Assembly (NCBI GenBank): GCA_022510865.1
Contig: JAFLSQ010000005.1
Span: forward strand, 31,451-95,450
DNA length: 64,000 bases
DNA from: Treponema sp.
GTDB taxonomy: Bacteria > Spirochaetota > Spirochaetia > Treponematales > Treponemataceae
Reading direction: 5' to 3'
The position numbers were made by a program, and so were the translations under genes. Of the stretch, positions 24,992 to 32,754 are shown piece after piece (position 1 is the first letter of the stretch; every line of letters starts with the position of its first letter). A model generated the notes under the pieces. It did not search any database and was not told where the DNA came from. It was given only the letters and a program-made list of their open reading frames with translations.

Positions 24992-26866
24992 TTATACTCC
25001 GAGCCTGTTGATTATCGTGTCAACAAGGCTGTCCCACACCGTGATGAATTTTGCGGCGGCGTTGTAGCCGTGCTGGAATTTCATAATCTCCGCAAGCTCC
25101 TCATCGATATTGACACCGCTGATGGAATCGCGCAGGTTCCTCAAATCATCCATGATTGAATTCTGGGTAATCAGATTGGTCTGCGCCTGCTCGCCTTTGA
25201 GGGCGACGTTCGTGACCGAATCCGCGAAATAATCGTCAAAAGTGCGCATTCCGCCGACCATCACAGATGTGTTCCTGATTGCCGCAATCTCGACCGCGGC
25301 ACGGCCGTCACCGCTCGGGGAATTTCCTGCGGCATCAAGATAGCCCGCGGCAACGCTCATAACATCATTTCTGATTGCGGCGTTCACCTCGATGTAAGCG
25401 GACGGATTCACAACCGGCGCGACAGCGAACTGAGTTCCCGCCGCAAGCGCGTTCACCGCGTCCGCCTGCGCGAAGTCATAAGCGCCGTCCGCGCCGCTCG
25501 CGCTCAGAATTCCGGCGTAGCCCGCAAGGAAACGCCCTGAATCCTCGACATGACGGATGACGAAATCCGGGTTCTCTGCGCCCTGAGCGGTAGTTGCCTT
25601 TAGCACAAGATGATTGTTCTTGTCAAGATATGCCTTGACCTCGCTCGTGCTGTCATTTATGCGGGCAATCACAGTCTCAACCGTGTCCGTGTGGAAATAC
25701 GGGACCTGCACATCGCCGTTCATTCCGCTGAGCGTCATCACGCCCTCAATCCCGACCTGCATCTGCATATCAAGCTCGTTTTTTCCTGTGAAGCGGAAAA
25801 CGAACGAGCTGTCAAGCGTGCCGTCACCGTTGCGGTCAAAATTTCCGTTGGCGTTCTCAACAAAAGGATGCTGCACAAAAAAGTCAAGGCCGGTGACCCG
25901 GTTCGCTCCCACGGCGTTGCGGTGCACGTCATTCACAAGATCCGCGAAGTTCATCGTCATTGTGTTCAGGCTCTGAATCTCGCCGCGCACATCAACATCC
26001 CTCAGCTCCACAAGCGCGCCGAGCACTCCGCCGCTGAAAACCGCGTCATTCCTTGTGTCCGCCCAGACAAGCTTGCTGTAGCCGGTGTCATCGTAGCGCG
26101 GCTCCAGGTCAATCTTGCGCGAGACGCTTCCCTGCACAAGAACGCGCCCGTCAACGTGCACCATGAACTCATCGCTGTCACGCTGATCCGTCGTGACGTT
26201 TACGAGCGCAGAGAGCTTGTCAACAAGAAGGTCACGGCGGTCAAGCAGGTCATTCGGATTGTCCCCCATCGCCCGGCTTCTCACAATCTCTCCGTTCGTG
26301 GCGGCAATCTGGCGGGCAAGGTCATTCACCTGCCGCACAGTGGCCTCAATGTCGCCGTCAATCAGCTTGCCGATTCCGTCAAGCCCCTCCCACCGCTGCT
26401 TTATGGAATCGGTGAGCGTCTCCGCGCGAGTCACAACCGCCTGCCGCGCCGCGCGGCTTTCCGGGTATGTTGAAAGCTCCTGCCAGCTCTCCCAGAATTT
26501 ATCCATGTTCGAGCGGATTGACACGTCATAAGGCTCGTTGTAAATCTGCTCAATCATTGTGTAATATTTTGAGCGCGTGTCCCAGTATGACTCCTGATTC
26601 GCCTGGGCGACAATCCGCTGGTCAAGAAGCTCATCGCGGATTCTGTTGATGGACTGGACATCCACGCCCTGACCAATCAGACCGGGCCGCTCCAATCGCT
26701 CCAAATCGGGCTTGTAAAGAGGATCGAACTCTTTTATCTGCACCCTCTGGCGCGAGTAGCCTTCCGTGTTAGCGTTCGAGATGTTGTGTCCGGCTGTGGT
26801 GATGGCATCGCTGTGAGCCATTATGCTTCTTTTGCCAAGTTCTATTCCAGAAAAAGTTGAACCCAT
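24992..26866 (-). CDS. flgK: Flagellar hook-associated protein FlgK
   Basis: FlgK (HAP1) is the first junction protein on the hook. The start is the ATG at 26866 behind GGAGG; an in-frame TTG at 26878 lies inside the ribosome site and is not used. The 624-residue protein has the classical N-terminus (MGSTFSGIELGKRSIMAHSD, ITTAGHNISNANTEGYSRQRV) and C-terminus (NIDEELAEIMKFQHGYNAAAKFITVWDSLVDTIINRLGV). The N-terminal AGHNISNANTEGYSRQ motif is shared by rod and hook proteins. Confidence 0.95.
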   Translation of the reverse strand: MGSTFSGIELGKRSIMAHSDAITTAGHNISNANTEGYSRQRVQIKEFDPLYKPDLERLERPGLIGQGVDVQSINRIRDELLDQRIVAQANQESYWDTRSKYYTMIEQIYNEPYDVSIRSNMDKFWESWQELSTYPESRAARQAVVTRAETLTDSIKQRWEGLDGIGKLIDGDIEATVRQVNDLARQIAATNGEIVRSRAMGDNPNDLLDRRDLLVDKLSALVNVTTDQRDSDEFMVHVDGRVLVQGSVSRKIDLEPRYDDTGYSKLVWADTRNDAVFSGGVLGALVELRDVDVRGEIQSLNTMTMNFADLVNDVHRNAVGANRVTGLDFFVQHPFVENANGNFDRNGDGTLDSSFVFRFTGKNELDMQMQVGIEGVMTLSGMNGDVQVPYFHTDTVETVIARINDSTSEVKAYLDKNNHLVLKATTAQGAENPDFVIRHVEDSGRFLAGYAGILSASGADGAYDFAQADAVNALAAGTQFAVAPVVNPSAYIEVNAAIRNDVMSVAAGYLDAAGNSPSGDGRAAVEIAAIRNTSVMVGGMRTFDDYFADSVTNVALKGEQAQTNLITQNSIMDDLRNLRDSISGVNIDEELAEIMKFQHGYNAAAKFITVWDSLVDTIINRLGV

Positions 26867-26899
26867 ATCATCCTCCAAAATTAAGCGTCGGCCTAGAGA

Positions 26900-27337
26900 T
26901 TATCCGCGCACGTCCACGAGCACGCTTGAAGTCTGCGGCTGCGTGAGGACGCCAGTCTTTGTATAATTCTTGTTCCTGGACTGAGGCAGGGCCTTCTCCA
27001 CAACCTCAGCGATGAATTTCCTCGTCACATTCACGTAGTTTGAGATGACCTGATTCTCAACCCTGCACTTAAGAAGCTTTGAGCGCATTGACGCAAGCGC
27101 CTCGAAAAACGGTTTCAGCTCATCGCGGCCAAGCTGCTGCTGAATCTCATCGCGGCGGACATCGAATTCCTGGAAATCCGCGAAAAGAGCGTTCACGCTG
27201 TCCATGCACTTAAGAAGCTCATCCCAGTTTTTCTCTGTGAGCGCCCTGCGCATGAGCGACTGCTTGTCCTTAAGCTCGTCAAGAATCTTGTCCTCGTTCT
27301 TGAGGATAAGTGAAAATTCTGCAACAAGTGAATTCAT
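26900..27337 (-). CDS. flgN: Flagellar export chaperone FlgN
   Basis: FlgN keeps FlgK and FlgL unfolded for export. The start at 27337 has a GGAGATGAT ribosome site; the frame extends upstream through tRNA genes and that part is not coding. The product is 145 residues and almost all helix (SLILKNEDKILDELKDKQSLMRRALTEKNWDELLKCM), as expected for the FlgN four-helix family. It heads the flgN-flgK-flgL-fliW-csrA operon, directly downstream of a sigma-28 promoter. Confidence 0.88.
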   Translation of the reverse strand: MNSLVAEFSLILKNEDKILDELKDKQSLMRRALTEKNWDELLKCMDSVNALFADFQEFDVRRDEIQQQLGRDELKPFFEALASMRSKLLKCRVENQVISNYVNVTRKFIAEVVEKALPQSRNKNYTKTGVLTQPQTSSVLVDVRG

Positions 27338-27375
27338 ATCATCTCCGGTAAAAAAATTATAATCTTTCGCTATGA

Positions 27376-27402
27376 TTATCGGAGACTGATTTTTTTTGTT
27401 TA
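27376..27402 (-). promoter_or_regulatory. Sigma-28 (FliA) promoter of the flgN-csrA operon
   Basis: Minus strand TAAA (27402-27399), exactly 15 bases, TCCGATAA (27383-27376). Spacing is canonical and only the first base of GCCGATAA differs. The leader is about 30 bases. Confidence 0.88.
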
Positions 27403-27516
27403 GGATTTTTTTGACTTTTTCCGGGATTCTTAAAGCGCGCCGTGACGCTTCTTGCAGACACAGGATGAAAGCCCGGACTTGCCGCCCGCAATCTTTTTGC
27501 AACAAACTATGACTTT

Positions 27517-27589
27517 GCGTCTGAGAGGATTCGAACCTCCTACCCTCGGATTCGAAGTCCGATGCTCTATCCAGATGAGCTACAGGCGC
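27517..27589 (-). tRNA. tRNA-Arg (TCG)
   Basis: A 73-base cloverleaf with anticodon loop CTTCGAA and T-loop TTCGAAT. CCA is not encoded. The acceptor stem has one mismatch, C4 opposite A69. It is seven bases after tRNA-His. Confidence 0.9.
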
Positions 27590-27595
27590 AGGAAG

Positions 27596-27668
27596 GGTGC
27601 CTAGTCGGGATCGAACCGACGACAACCAGATCCACAATCTGGCGCTCTACCGCTGAACTATAGGCACC
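27596..27668 (-). tRNA. tRNA-His (GTG)
   Basis: Anticodon loop TTGTGGA. The extra 5' G (-1) opposite C73 that marks tRNA-His is encoded. CCA is not encoded. Confidence 0.95.
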
Positions 27669-27674
27669 ATACAT

Positions 27675-27702
27675 AAAAAAACGGCTGCTGTCTGGCAGCC
27701 GT
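27675..27702 (-). terminator. Terminator-like hairpin between tRNA-Lys and tRNA-His
   Basis: Minus strand ACGGCTGC pairs with GCAGCCGT across six bases, followed by a T run. It ends the tRNA-Lys transcript. tRNA-His begins seven bases later, so there is no room for a separate promoter outside tRNA-Lys. Confidence 0.85.
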
Positions 27703-27703
27703 C

Positions 27704-27776
27704 TGAGCCATGCAGGCTTCGAACCTGCGACCCACAGATTAAGAGTCTGTTGCTCTACCAGCTGAGCTAATGGCCC
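27704..27776 (-). tRNA. tRNA-Lys (CTT)
   Basis: Anticodon loop CTCTTAA, acceptor GGGCCAT/ATGGCTC, T-loop TTCGAAG. CCA is not encoded. Confidence 0.95.
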
Positions 27777-27805
27777 ATAACCGAACAACCGGCTAAGTGA
27801 TGAAC

Positions 27806-27834
27806 AATATATCAGACTTGGAGTTTTTATTCAA
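27806..27834 (-). promoter_or_regulatory. Promoter of tRNA-Lys
   Basis: Minus strand TTGAAT (27834-27829), 17-base spacer, TATATT (27811-27806). Confidence 0.65.
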
Positions 27835-27896
27835 GACTTTGGGTCAGATTTTTTCAAAAAAACAGGCTGACGGCAGGGCAATCCGGGCAATCGCAC

Positions 27897-27925
27897 TTGA
27901 CAGCGCGGTGAACCGTGTTTATGAT
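27897..27925 (+). promoter_or_regulatory. Promoter of the C-tract leader and AT-rich lipoprotein
   Basis: TTGACA (27897-27902), 17-base spacer, TATGAT (27920-27925). The predicted transcript starts near 27932, about 270 bases before the lipoprotein ATG. Confidence 0.7.
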
Positions 27926-27934
27926 ATTAAAATA

Positions 27935-28204
27935 ATGAGAACCACAGGCTTACTGCAAACAAAAAGCAAAGTTTTTAAAAGCAGCAGAAGCAGCATAGAA
28001 CCGCCCCCCCCCCCATCTCTGTATAGTACCAGCATAGCAGAAGCCTCACCGCGCCACGGCGCAGAATCAGAAAGAACATCACCAAAGTCTCACAGAAGCA
28101 CAGCAAGCGGATTTGACGCACAATGCGTTTCTCCGCGCTTTTTATTTGCGCAAGGGCAAGAACCACGCGCATTACATGGCAAAGTCAAGGAGAAAAACAC
28201 ATGA
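27935..28204 (+). CDS. Possible leader ORF spanning a C tract (coding status uncertain)
   Basis: An ATG at 27935 opens an 89-codon frame nine bases after the -10, without a ribosome site. It runs through the 11-base C tract (as Pro codons) and stops at TGA 28202-28204, overlapping the lipoprotein ATG as ATGA. The peptide is low in hydrophobics, Ser/Arg-rich and has no recognised family. The frame extends upstream of the promoter to 27797, so openness alone is not proof of coding. It is listed because the frame depends on C-tract length and ends exactly on the next start. Confidence 0.3.
   Translation: MRTTGLLQTKSKVFKSSRSSIEPPPPPSLYSTSIAEASPRHGAESERTSPKSHRSTASGFDAQCVSPRFLFAQGQEPRALHGKVKEKNT
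28004..28014. repeat. Homopolymeric C11 tract
   Basis: Eleven consecutive C lie in the predicted 5' leader of the lipoprotein gene. Tracts of this length change by slippage in other treponemes, where poly-G runs precede some surface-protein genes. Confidence 0.9.
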
Positions 28205-29955
28205 AAAAAATGATTTCCGCCACGCACCCGCTTTTTTCCCGCAGGAAAATAACCTTTAAAAGCCTTTTATGCGCGGCGCTTCTTGCCGTCATTTTCGTCG
28301 TTGCCTCATGCGGCGGCGTAGAGCCAGATGACGATTCCTATGCCCCGCCGGTCGAAATTCCTGACAGCGGAGATAATGCGGGCAATACGGGTGACGGCGG
28401 AAATCAGGGAGCGAATGAAGACAATACGGGGAATGGCGGCAACCAAGGCAACCAAGGCGAGCAAGGTGATCAGGGCAACCAAGGAGACCAAGGTAATCAA
28501 GGTGGACAGGGAAATGAAAACCAAGATCCTGATCCAGACACTCCAGAAAAGCCGGAAACAGCAACTACTCAATCTATATTAAAGGATATTTTGGGTGAGG
28601 ATACTTATAATTCATTATCAGGGAAATTATCATCAAATATAACATTAACGGCACAAACCATAGTTGACGTAACTGATATTTTCCCTGTCCTTGAAGAAGC
28701 TGTTAACAATTCAACTAAAAAAGACGAAGTTAAAAAGACATTATCTGCTAAGGGCGAAGATGTAAAAGTAGCTCTTGTCGCAGAAGTAGAAAAAAAATTA
28801 ACTATTTCTAAAGAGAGTATAGAACGTGAAGGAAAGCCATATATAATAAATGAATCTGGTATTATATATTCAGGTAGCACCTTTTTAAATAGTAATGATT
28901 ATACAATATCTACAACTTTAACAAAAGTATTGTTATCTGGAAAATTTGATATTGATAATATATATATTAAATCTTTAAGTGGACCTATAGAATTTAATAG
29001 TGATTTTAAATTGGTATCAGAAACATATATTCTTGAAAAAAACAAAGCTATGTTTATTTCAGAATTAAAAAATATGTATGATAATTTGAAATTATCAAGT
29101 AAAACTGTGGATAAATTACCTATGTTAGATTTAGCTGTATATGTTTACGATTGTGAAGAACTTAAACATTTTATGGAAATATATGATAAATACAATTCAT
29201 CAGAAAAAATGCAAATAACAGGTAATTTTAGTGATGTTGAATTTGATGGATCTAAATTAGTATCTAATTCTTCGGGATATACTTTATTTAGTAATAATAC
29301 TGCAAAAACTTCAAATGATTCTTCTATTAAATCAATTACAGCTGATGAATTGGTAAAACTTTCTAATAAATATGGAATACACAAAATTAAAAATATAATA
29401 GTATCAGGAAGTTCTTCTGTTAACTCAGTAAATTGGACAGATCTTACAAATGTTATATTTGAAGGAGATATGAGTAAATTAACTATTAACAATAAAACTA
29501 ATTTAAATGGTATTGTGTATTTTAAAAATTTACCTTATAATAATAGTAATATAAGTACGGTATTTGGATCTTTAAAATTAGATAAAATGGCTCCTACTAT
29601 AAATGTAGATGGAGATGGAAATGGAAAAAAATCTTTCGTTTTGGATATTAGTGGTATTTCTAATTTCTTTAGCTATTCAGAAACTCCATTAATAAGAGGA
29701 AGTCATGTTGTAAACGCTGTTTATTTTAATAAAGATCAACAAACTCACAAAGGTTCAGAACTTTATAAAAAAGTTGCTGATGATCAAAGTGGAATGATTG
29801 ATAATGTATATTTTGGTGGACAATTAGAAAATGGTGAAAATTATCATAAAGCGACTACTCCTACAAAAACATCTGATAAAGCAAGAACCCTAGAAGAATT
29901 TGAATATTTAGGTAATAATGGATATTATAAAAATGATGGAGATACTGTGGCCTGA
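28201..29955 (+). CDS. Chimeric lipoprotein: typical leader, AT-rich foreign-looking body
   Basis: The ATG at 28201 follows AAGGAG. Residues 1-37 form a lipoprotein signal ending at VVASC. Residues about 50-115 are a hydrophilic linker of Gly-Asn-Gln units (GNQGNQGEQGDQG). From about residue 120 the protein is a 465-residue domain rich in Asn, Lys, Ser, Ile and Leu with leucine-rich-repeat-like spacing, but no certain family. The nucleotide composition changes abruptly near 28560: downstream codons are strongly A/T-ending (AAT, AAA, TTA, ATA), unlike every neighbour. This suggests that the surface part was acquired and joined to a native secretion leader. The likely location is the cell surface; function unknown. 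About 584 residues. Confidence 0.8.
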   Translation: MKKMISATHPLFSRRKITFKSLLCAALLAVIFVVASCGGVEPDDDSYAPPVEIPDSGDNAGNTGDGGNQGANEDNTGNGGNQGNQGEQGDQGNQGDQGNQGGQGNENQDPDPDTPEKPETATTQSILKDILGEDTYNSLSGKLSSNITLTAQTIVDVTDIFPVLEEAVNNSTKKDEVKKTLSAKGEDVKVALVAEVEKKLTISKESIEREGKPYIINESGIIYSGSTFLNSNDYTISTTLTKVLLSGKFDIDNIYIKSLSGPIEFNSDFKLVSETYILEKNKAMFISELKNMYDNLKLSSKTVDKLPMLDLAVYVYDCEELKHFMEIYDKYNSSEKMQITGNFSDVEFDGSKLVSNSSGYTLFSNNTAKTSNDSSIKSITADELVKLSNKYGIHKIKNIIVSGSSSVNSVNWTDLTNVIFEGDMSKLTINNKTNLNGIVYFKNLPYNNSNISTVFGSLKLDKMAPTINVDGDGNGKKSFVLDISGISNFFSYSETPLIRGSHVVNAVYFNKDQQTHKGSELYKKVADDQSGMIDNVYFGGQLENGENYHKATTPTKTSDKARTLEEFEYLGNNGYYKNDGDTVA

Positions 29956-29993
29956 CAAAACAGCCACCCAAAAAGGGCGGCTGTTTTGTCAGG
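29951..29993 (+). terminator. Strong hairpin at the lipoprotein stop codon
   Basis: CCTGACAAAACAGCC (29951-29965) pairs perfectly with 29979-29993, giving 15 bp. The TGA stop lies inside the left arm. No T tail follows, so it may be a weak terminator or an mRNA-protecting end. Confidence 0.6.
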
Positions 29994-30030
29994 AGCGCGC
30001 TTCACGCTTTACCGTGCGAGCGGAGCGCTA

Positions 30031-30059
30031 TTGACTAAAAACAATTATTTTTATAACAT
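30031..30059 (+). promoter_or_regulatory. Promoter of tRNA-Leu
   Basis: TTGACT (30031-30036), 17-base spacer, TAACAT (30054-30059). Confidence 0.6.
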
Positions 30060-30099
30060 CAGTCCTGCAATCAGAGACTTGGGTCTGGTTTTTGCGACC

Positions 30100-30179
30100 G
30101 CGGGAGTGGTGGAATTGGCAGACACGCCAGACTTAGGATCTGGTGCTTCGGCGTGAGGGTTCAAGTCCCTCCCCCCGCA
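30100..30179 (+). tRNA. tRNA-Leu (TAG)
   Basis: An 80-base class II tRNA with anticodon loop CTTAGGA and a short variable arm closed by CTTCGG. The acceptor GCGGGAG/CCCCCGC has one A6-C67 mismatch. CCA is not encoded. Confidence 0.92.
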
Positions 30180-30293
30180 TGATGACAGCAGATTGACAGC
30201 ACATTAAGTTAAGAAAATCGGATTTACACGCAAGCAGATATGACAGCACGAGCGTAAAAATAACGCTGGCTGAAATATAACGCATAAAACATA

Positions 30294-30322
30294 TTGACGT
30301 TTTTTGTTTTATATATTATAGT
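30294..30322 (+). promoter_or_regulatory. Promoter of the tRNA-Gly pair
   Basis: TTGACG (30294-30299), 17-base spacer, TATAGT (30317-30322). About 85 bases of leader precede the first tRNA-Gly; no other RNA was recognised there. Confidence 0.65.
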
Positions 30323-30411
30323 ATCAAAGCCTGTTTATCATACGTTGGGGTGTATTTGCGGAAATCACAGGGGGCGACTCCTTTCCCGGCACGACGGCTG
30401 CTATGATTCTT

Positions 30412-30483
30412 GCGGAAATAGCTCAGTGGTAGAGCGCCACCTTGCCAAGGTGGATGTCGCGGGTCCGACTCCCGTTTTCCGCT
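30412..30483 (+). tRNA. tRNA-Gly (GCC), copy 1
   Basis: Anticodon loop TTGCCAA, acceptor GCGGAAA/TTTCCGC with U73. The T-loop reads TCCGACT, so the nearly invariant T55 is C. D-loop G18-G19 is kept. CCA is not encoded. Confidence 0.93.
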
Positions 30484-30509
30484 CTAGGACGCAAGTCCTC
30501 CAGTTCAAT

Positions 30510-30581
30510 GCGGAAATAGCTCAGTGGTAGAGCGCCACCTTGCCAAGGTGGATGTCGCGGGTCCGACTCCCGTTTTCCGCT
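30510..30581 (+). tRNA. tRNA-Gly (GCC), copy 2
   Basis: Identical to copy 1 over 72 bases, including C55 in the T-loop. The 26-base spacer holds a small hairpin AGGAC-GCAA-GTCCT (30486-30499). Confidence 0.93.
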
Positions 30582-30591
30582 GGAATCACAC

Positions 30592-30627
30592 AATAGAGAC
30601 GCAATTTTATTGTGTCTCTATTTTTTT
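30592..30627 (+). terminator. Terminator of the tRNA-Gly pair
   Basis: AATAGAGAC (30592-30600) pairs with GTCTCTATT (30614-30622), followed by seven T. Confidence 0.85.
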
Positions 30628-30655
30628 ATAATCCTATGGTTCAAAGGAGACCACA

Positions 30656-32011
30656 TTGAAAATCACAAAAGAATTCAAAGAGCTTGAGAAATCATCGGTG
30701 CAGCTGACTGTGACAATCGCAAAGGGCGATGTAGCGGAATCATACAAATCAACGCTCGGCAAGTACGTCAAGAACGCGCAGATTCCCGGATTCAGGAAAG
30801 GCCACGTTCCCGCGAACGTGCTTGAGAGAAAGTACGGCGACTCAATCAAGGCGGATGCCATCGGCGAGCTGATTGACCGCTCTTTTGACGAGATTTTCAA
30901 GGAGGAGACGGACATGAGGCCGCTCCCCTACTCACAGCCGGTCATGGACGAGATGCCGGCCCTGGACATCACGAAGGACCTCACCTACACCGTGAAATAC
31001 GATGTTTTCCCCAAAGTCGATGTCAAGAATTTCGGCGGGATAACAGTGAAGGAGCCGCAGGTCACAATCACAGACGACGACCTGAACGAGGAGCTTAAGG
31101 CGATGCAGGAGCGCAACGCGATGGTGATTGACAAGAAAGACGGCGTTGTGGAGAAGGACAACATCGTGACAATCAATTACTGTGAGCTTGACGACGAGGG
31201 CAAGGAAATCGAAGGGACAAGCCGCGAGGATTTTGTGTTCACCGTCGGCTCGGGCGAGAACATCTACAAGATTGACGATGAGATAACCGGGATGAAAAAG
31301 GACGAGAGCAAGGAAATCACCAAGAAATACAAGAAGGACGATGAGAACGAGGATCTTGCCGGCAAGACCAAGAGAATCAGGGTGACTGTGAAATCCGTGA
31401 AAATCCGTGACCTCCCGGCCCTTGACGATGAGTTCGCGCAGGACTGCAACGAGAAGTACAAGACTCTTGACGACATGAAGGCGGACATCAGGAACAACAT
31501 GGAGACCGCGAAGAACCGCAGAATCCGCGAGATGAAGAACAACTCGCTTCTGGAGCAGCTGGTGGAGAAAAACGCGTTCGACATCCCCGCCTCAATGCTT
31601 CAGGCGGAGCTTGACGGCCGCTGGAGGATGATGGCGCAGCAGTTCCAGACAACGCCCGAGCAGCTTGACAAGATGATTGCGGCTTCCGGGCAGACAAAAC
31701 AGGCCATGCTTGAGCAGTGGACCGGTGACAGCGAGAAAATGCTGAAATCCCGGATTATAGTTGACTCCCTGATTCGCGCCAGAAACATCAGCGTGACGCC
31801 CGAGGAGATTGAGGCGCAGTACGCCAAGATTGCCGAGGAAGGCGGAATGAGCGTGGATGAGGTGAAAAAACATTATGATGACCCGCGCTCAAAAGAGTAT
31901 CTGATTGACGACACAAAAGAGAACAAGCTCTACGACGAGATTTACAAGGAAGTCAAGGTCACAAAAGGTGACAAGCTGACTTTCAAGCAGCTTTTTGAGC
32001 AGCGCGCTTAG
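30656..32011 (+). CDS. tig: Trigger factor
   Basis: Ribosome-associated chaperone with peptidyl-prolyl isomerase activity. The 451-residue protein shows the ribosome-binding signature IPGFRKGHVPANVLERKYG (about 43-62), a central FKBP-like domain (about 150-245, starting with VVEKDNIVTINYCELD) and a long helical C-terminal arm. It uses a TTG start at 30656 behind AAAGGAGA. The tig-clpP-clpX order is conserved in many bacteria, although a terminator separates tig from clpP here. Confidence 0.97.
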   Translation: MKITKEFKELEKSSVQLTVTIAKGDVAESYKSTLGKYVKNAQIPGFRKGHVPANVLERKYGDSIKADAIGELIDRSFDEIFKEETDMRPLPYSQPVMDEMPALDITKDLTYTVKYDVFPKVDVKNFGGITVKEPQVTITDDDLNEELKAMQERNAMVIDKKDGVVEKDNIVTINYCELDDEGKEIEGTSREDFVFTVGSGENIYKIDDEITGMKKDESKEITKKYKKDDENEDLAGKTKRIRVTVKSVKIRDLPALDDEFAQDCNEKYKTLDDMKADIRNNMETAKNRRIREMKNNSLLEQLVEKNAFDIPASMLQAELDGRWRMMAQQFQTTPEQLDKMIAASGQTKQAMLEQWTGDSEKMLKSRIIVDSLIRARNISVTPEEIEAQYAKIAEEGGMSVDEVKKHYDDPRSKEYLIDDTKENKLYDEIYKEVKVTKGDKLTFKQLFEQRA

Positions 32012-32036
32012 AAATCAGGAGAGCGGAGCAATCACA

Positions 32037-32069
32037 AAAGGAATGAGCATGAACTCATTCCTTTTTTTT
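32037..32069 (+). terminator. Terminator after tig
   Basis: AAAGGAATGAG (32037-32047) pairs with CTCATTCCTTT (32054-32064) and the T run continues to 32069. Confidence 0.9.
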
Positions 32070-32138
32070 GCAGTTTGCTATGTTCTTTTTGCAGGAAATC
32101 CAGTATATTTATAAAAGGATTTTAGACAGGGGAAAATT

Positions 32139-32738
32139 ATGAACGAGAGCATGAACACACTGGTTCCGTATGTGGTCGAGAAAACCGGCAACGGCGAGCG
32201 AACCTACGATATTTTTTCAAGGCTTCTGAAAGACAGGATTGTTTTCATTGACGGCGAGATAAACGATGCCACGGCGGATCTGGTTGTGGCGCAGATTCTT
32301 TTCCTTGAGTCCGAGAACCCGGACAAGGACATCAGCATTTACATCAACTCTCCGGGAGGAAGCGTGACCGCGGGGCTTGCAATCTACGACACGATGAAAT
32401 ACGTGAAATGCGGAATTCAGACAATCTGCATGGGGCAGGCGGCGAGCATGGCGGCCATTCTTCTTGCGGGCGGCACAAAAGGCAAGCGGTACGCCCTGCC
32501 CTCAAGCCGTGTGATGATTCACCAGCCGCGCGGCGGGGTTGAGGGTCAGGAGAGCGACATCAGCATTCTTGCGAAAGAGATAATCAGGCTCAAAAAGCTC
32601 TCAATCGAATATCTTGCGGATGACACCGGAAAAACTTATGAGAGAGTTGCGGAGGACATAGAGAGGGATTTTTATATGTCCGCAAAAGAGGCCTGCGACT
32701 ACGGCATTGTTGACCATGTGATGCCGTCACGAAAGTAA
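32139..32738 (+). CDS. clpP: ATP-dependent Clp protease proteolytic subunit
   Basis: ClpP is the tetradecameric serine peptidase chamber fed by ClpX. The 199-residue protein has the nucleophile S103 (GQAASMAA), H128 (MIHQP) and the C-terminal region around [20 protein letters not shown] with the catalytic Asp. The oxyanion-loop [10 protein letters not shown] is intact. AGGGG precedes the ATG. clpX starts 16 bases after its stop, so both are one transcript. Confidence 0.97.
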   Translation: MNESMNTLVPYVVEKTGNGERTYDIFSRLLKDRIVFIDGEINDATADLVVAQILFLESENPDKDISIYINSPGGSVTAGLAIYDTMKYVKCGIQTICMGQAASMAAILLAGGTKGKRYALPSSRVMIHQPRGGVEGQESDISILAKEIIRLKKLSIEYLADDTGKTYERVAEDIERDFYMSAKEACDYGIVDHVMPSRK

Positions 32739-32754
32739 GCGTGAGGAAATCAGA

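Noticed and set aside
24271..26473. Long plus-strand ORFs opposite flgL and flgK
   Set aside because: Antisense shadows of clear flagellar genes; compositions are those of reversed codons.
27797..27934. Upstream part of the frame leading into the C-tract leader ORF
   Set aside because: It lies before the predicted transcription start and contains the promoter, so it is unlikely to be translated.
30323..30411. Small structured RNA in the tRNA-Gly leader
   Set aside because: Only short GC patches; no match by eye to SRP RNA, 6S RNA, RNase P or tmRNA features.
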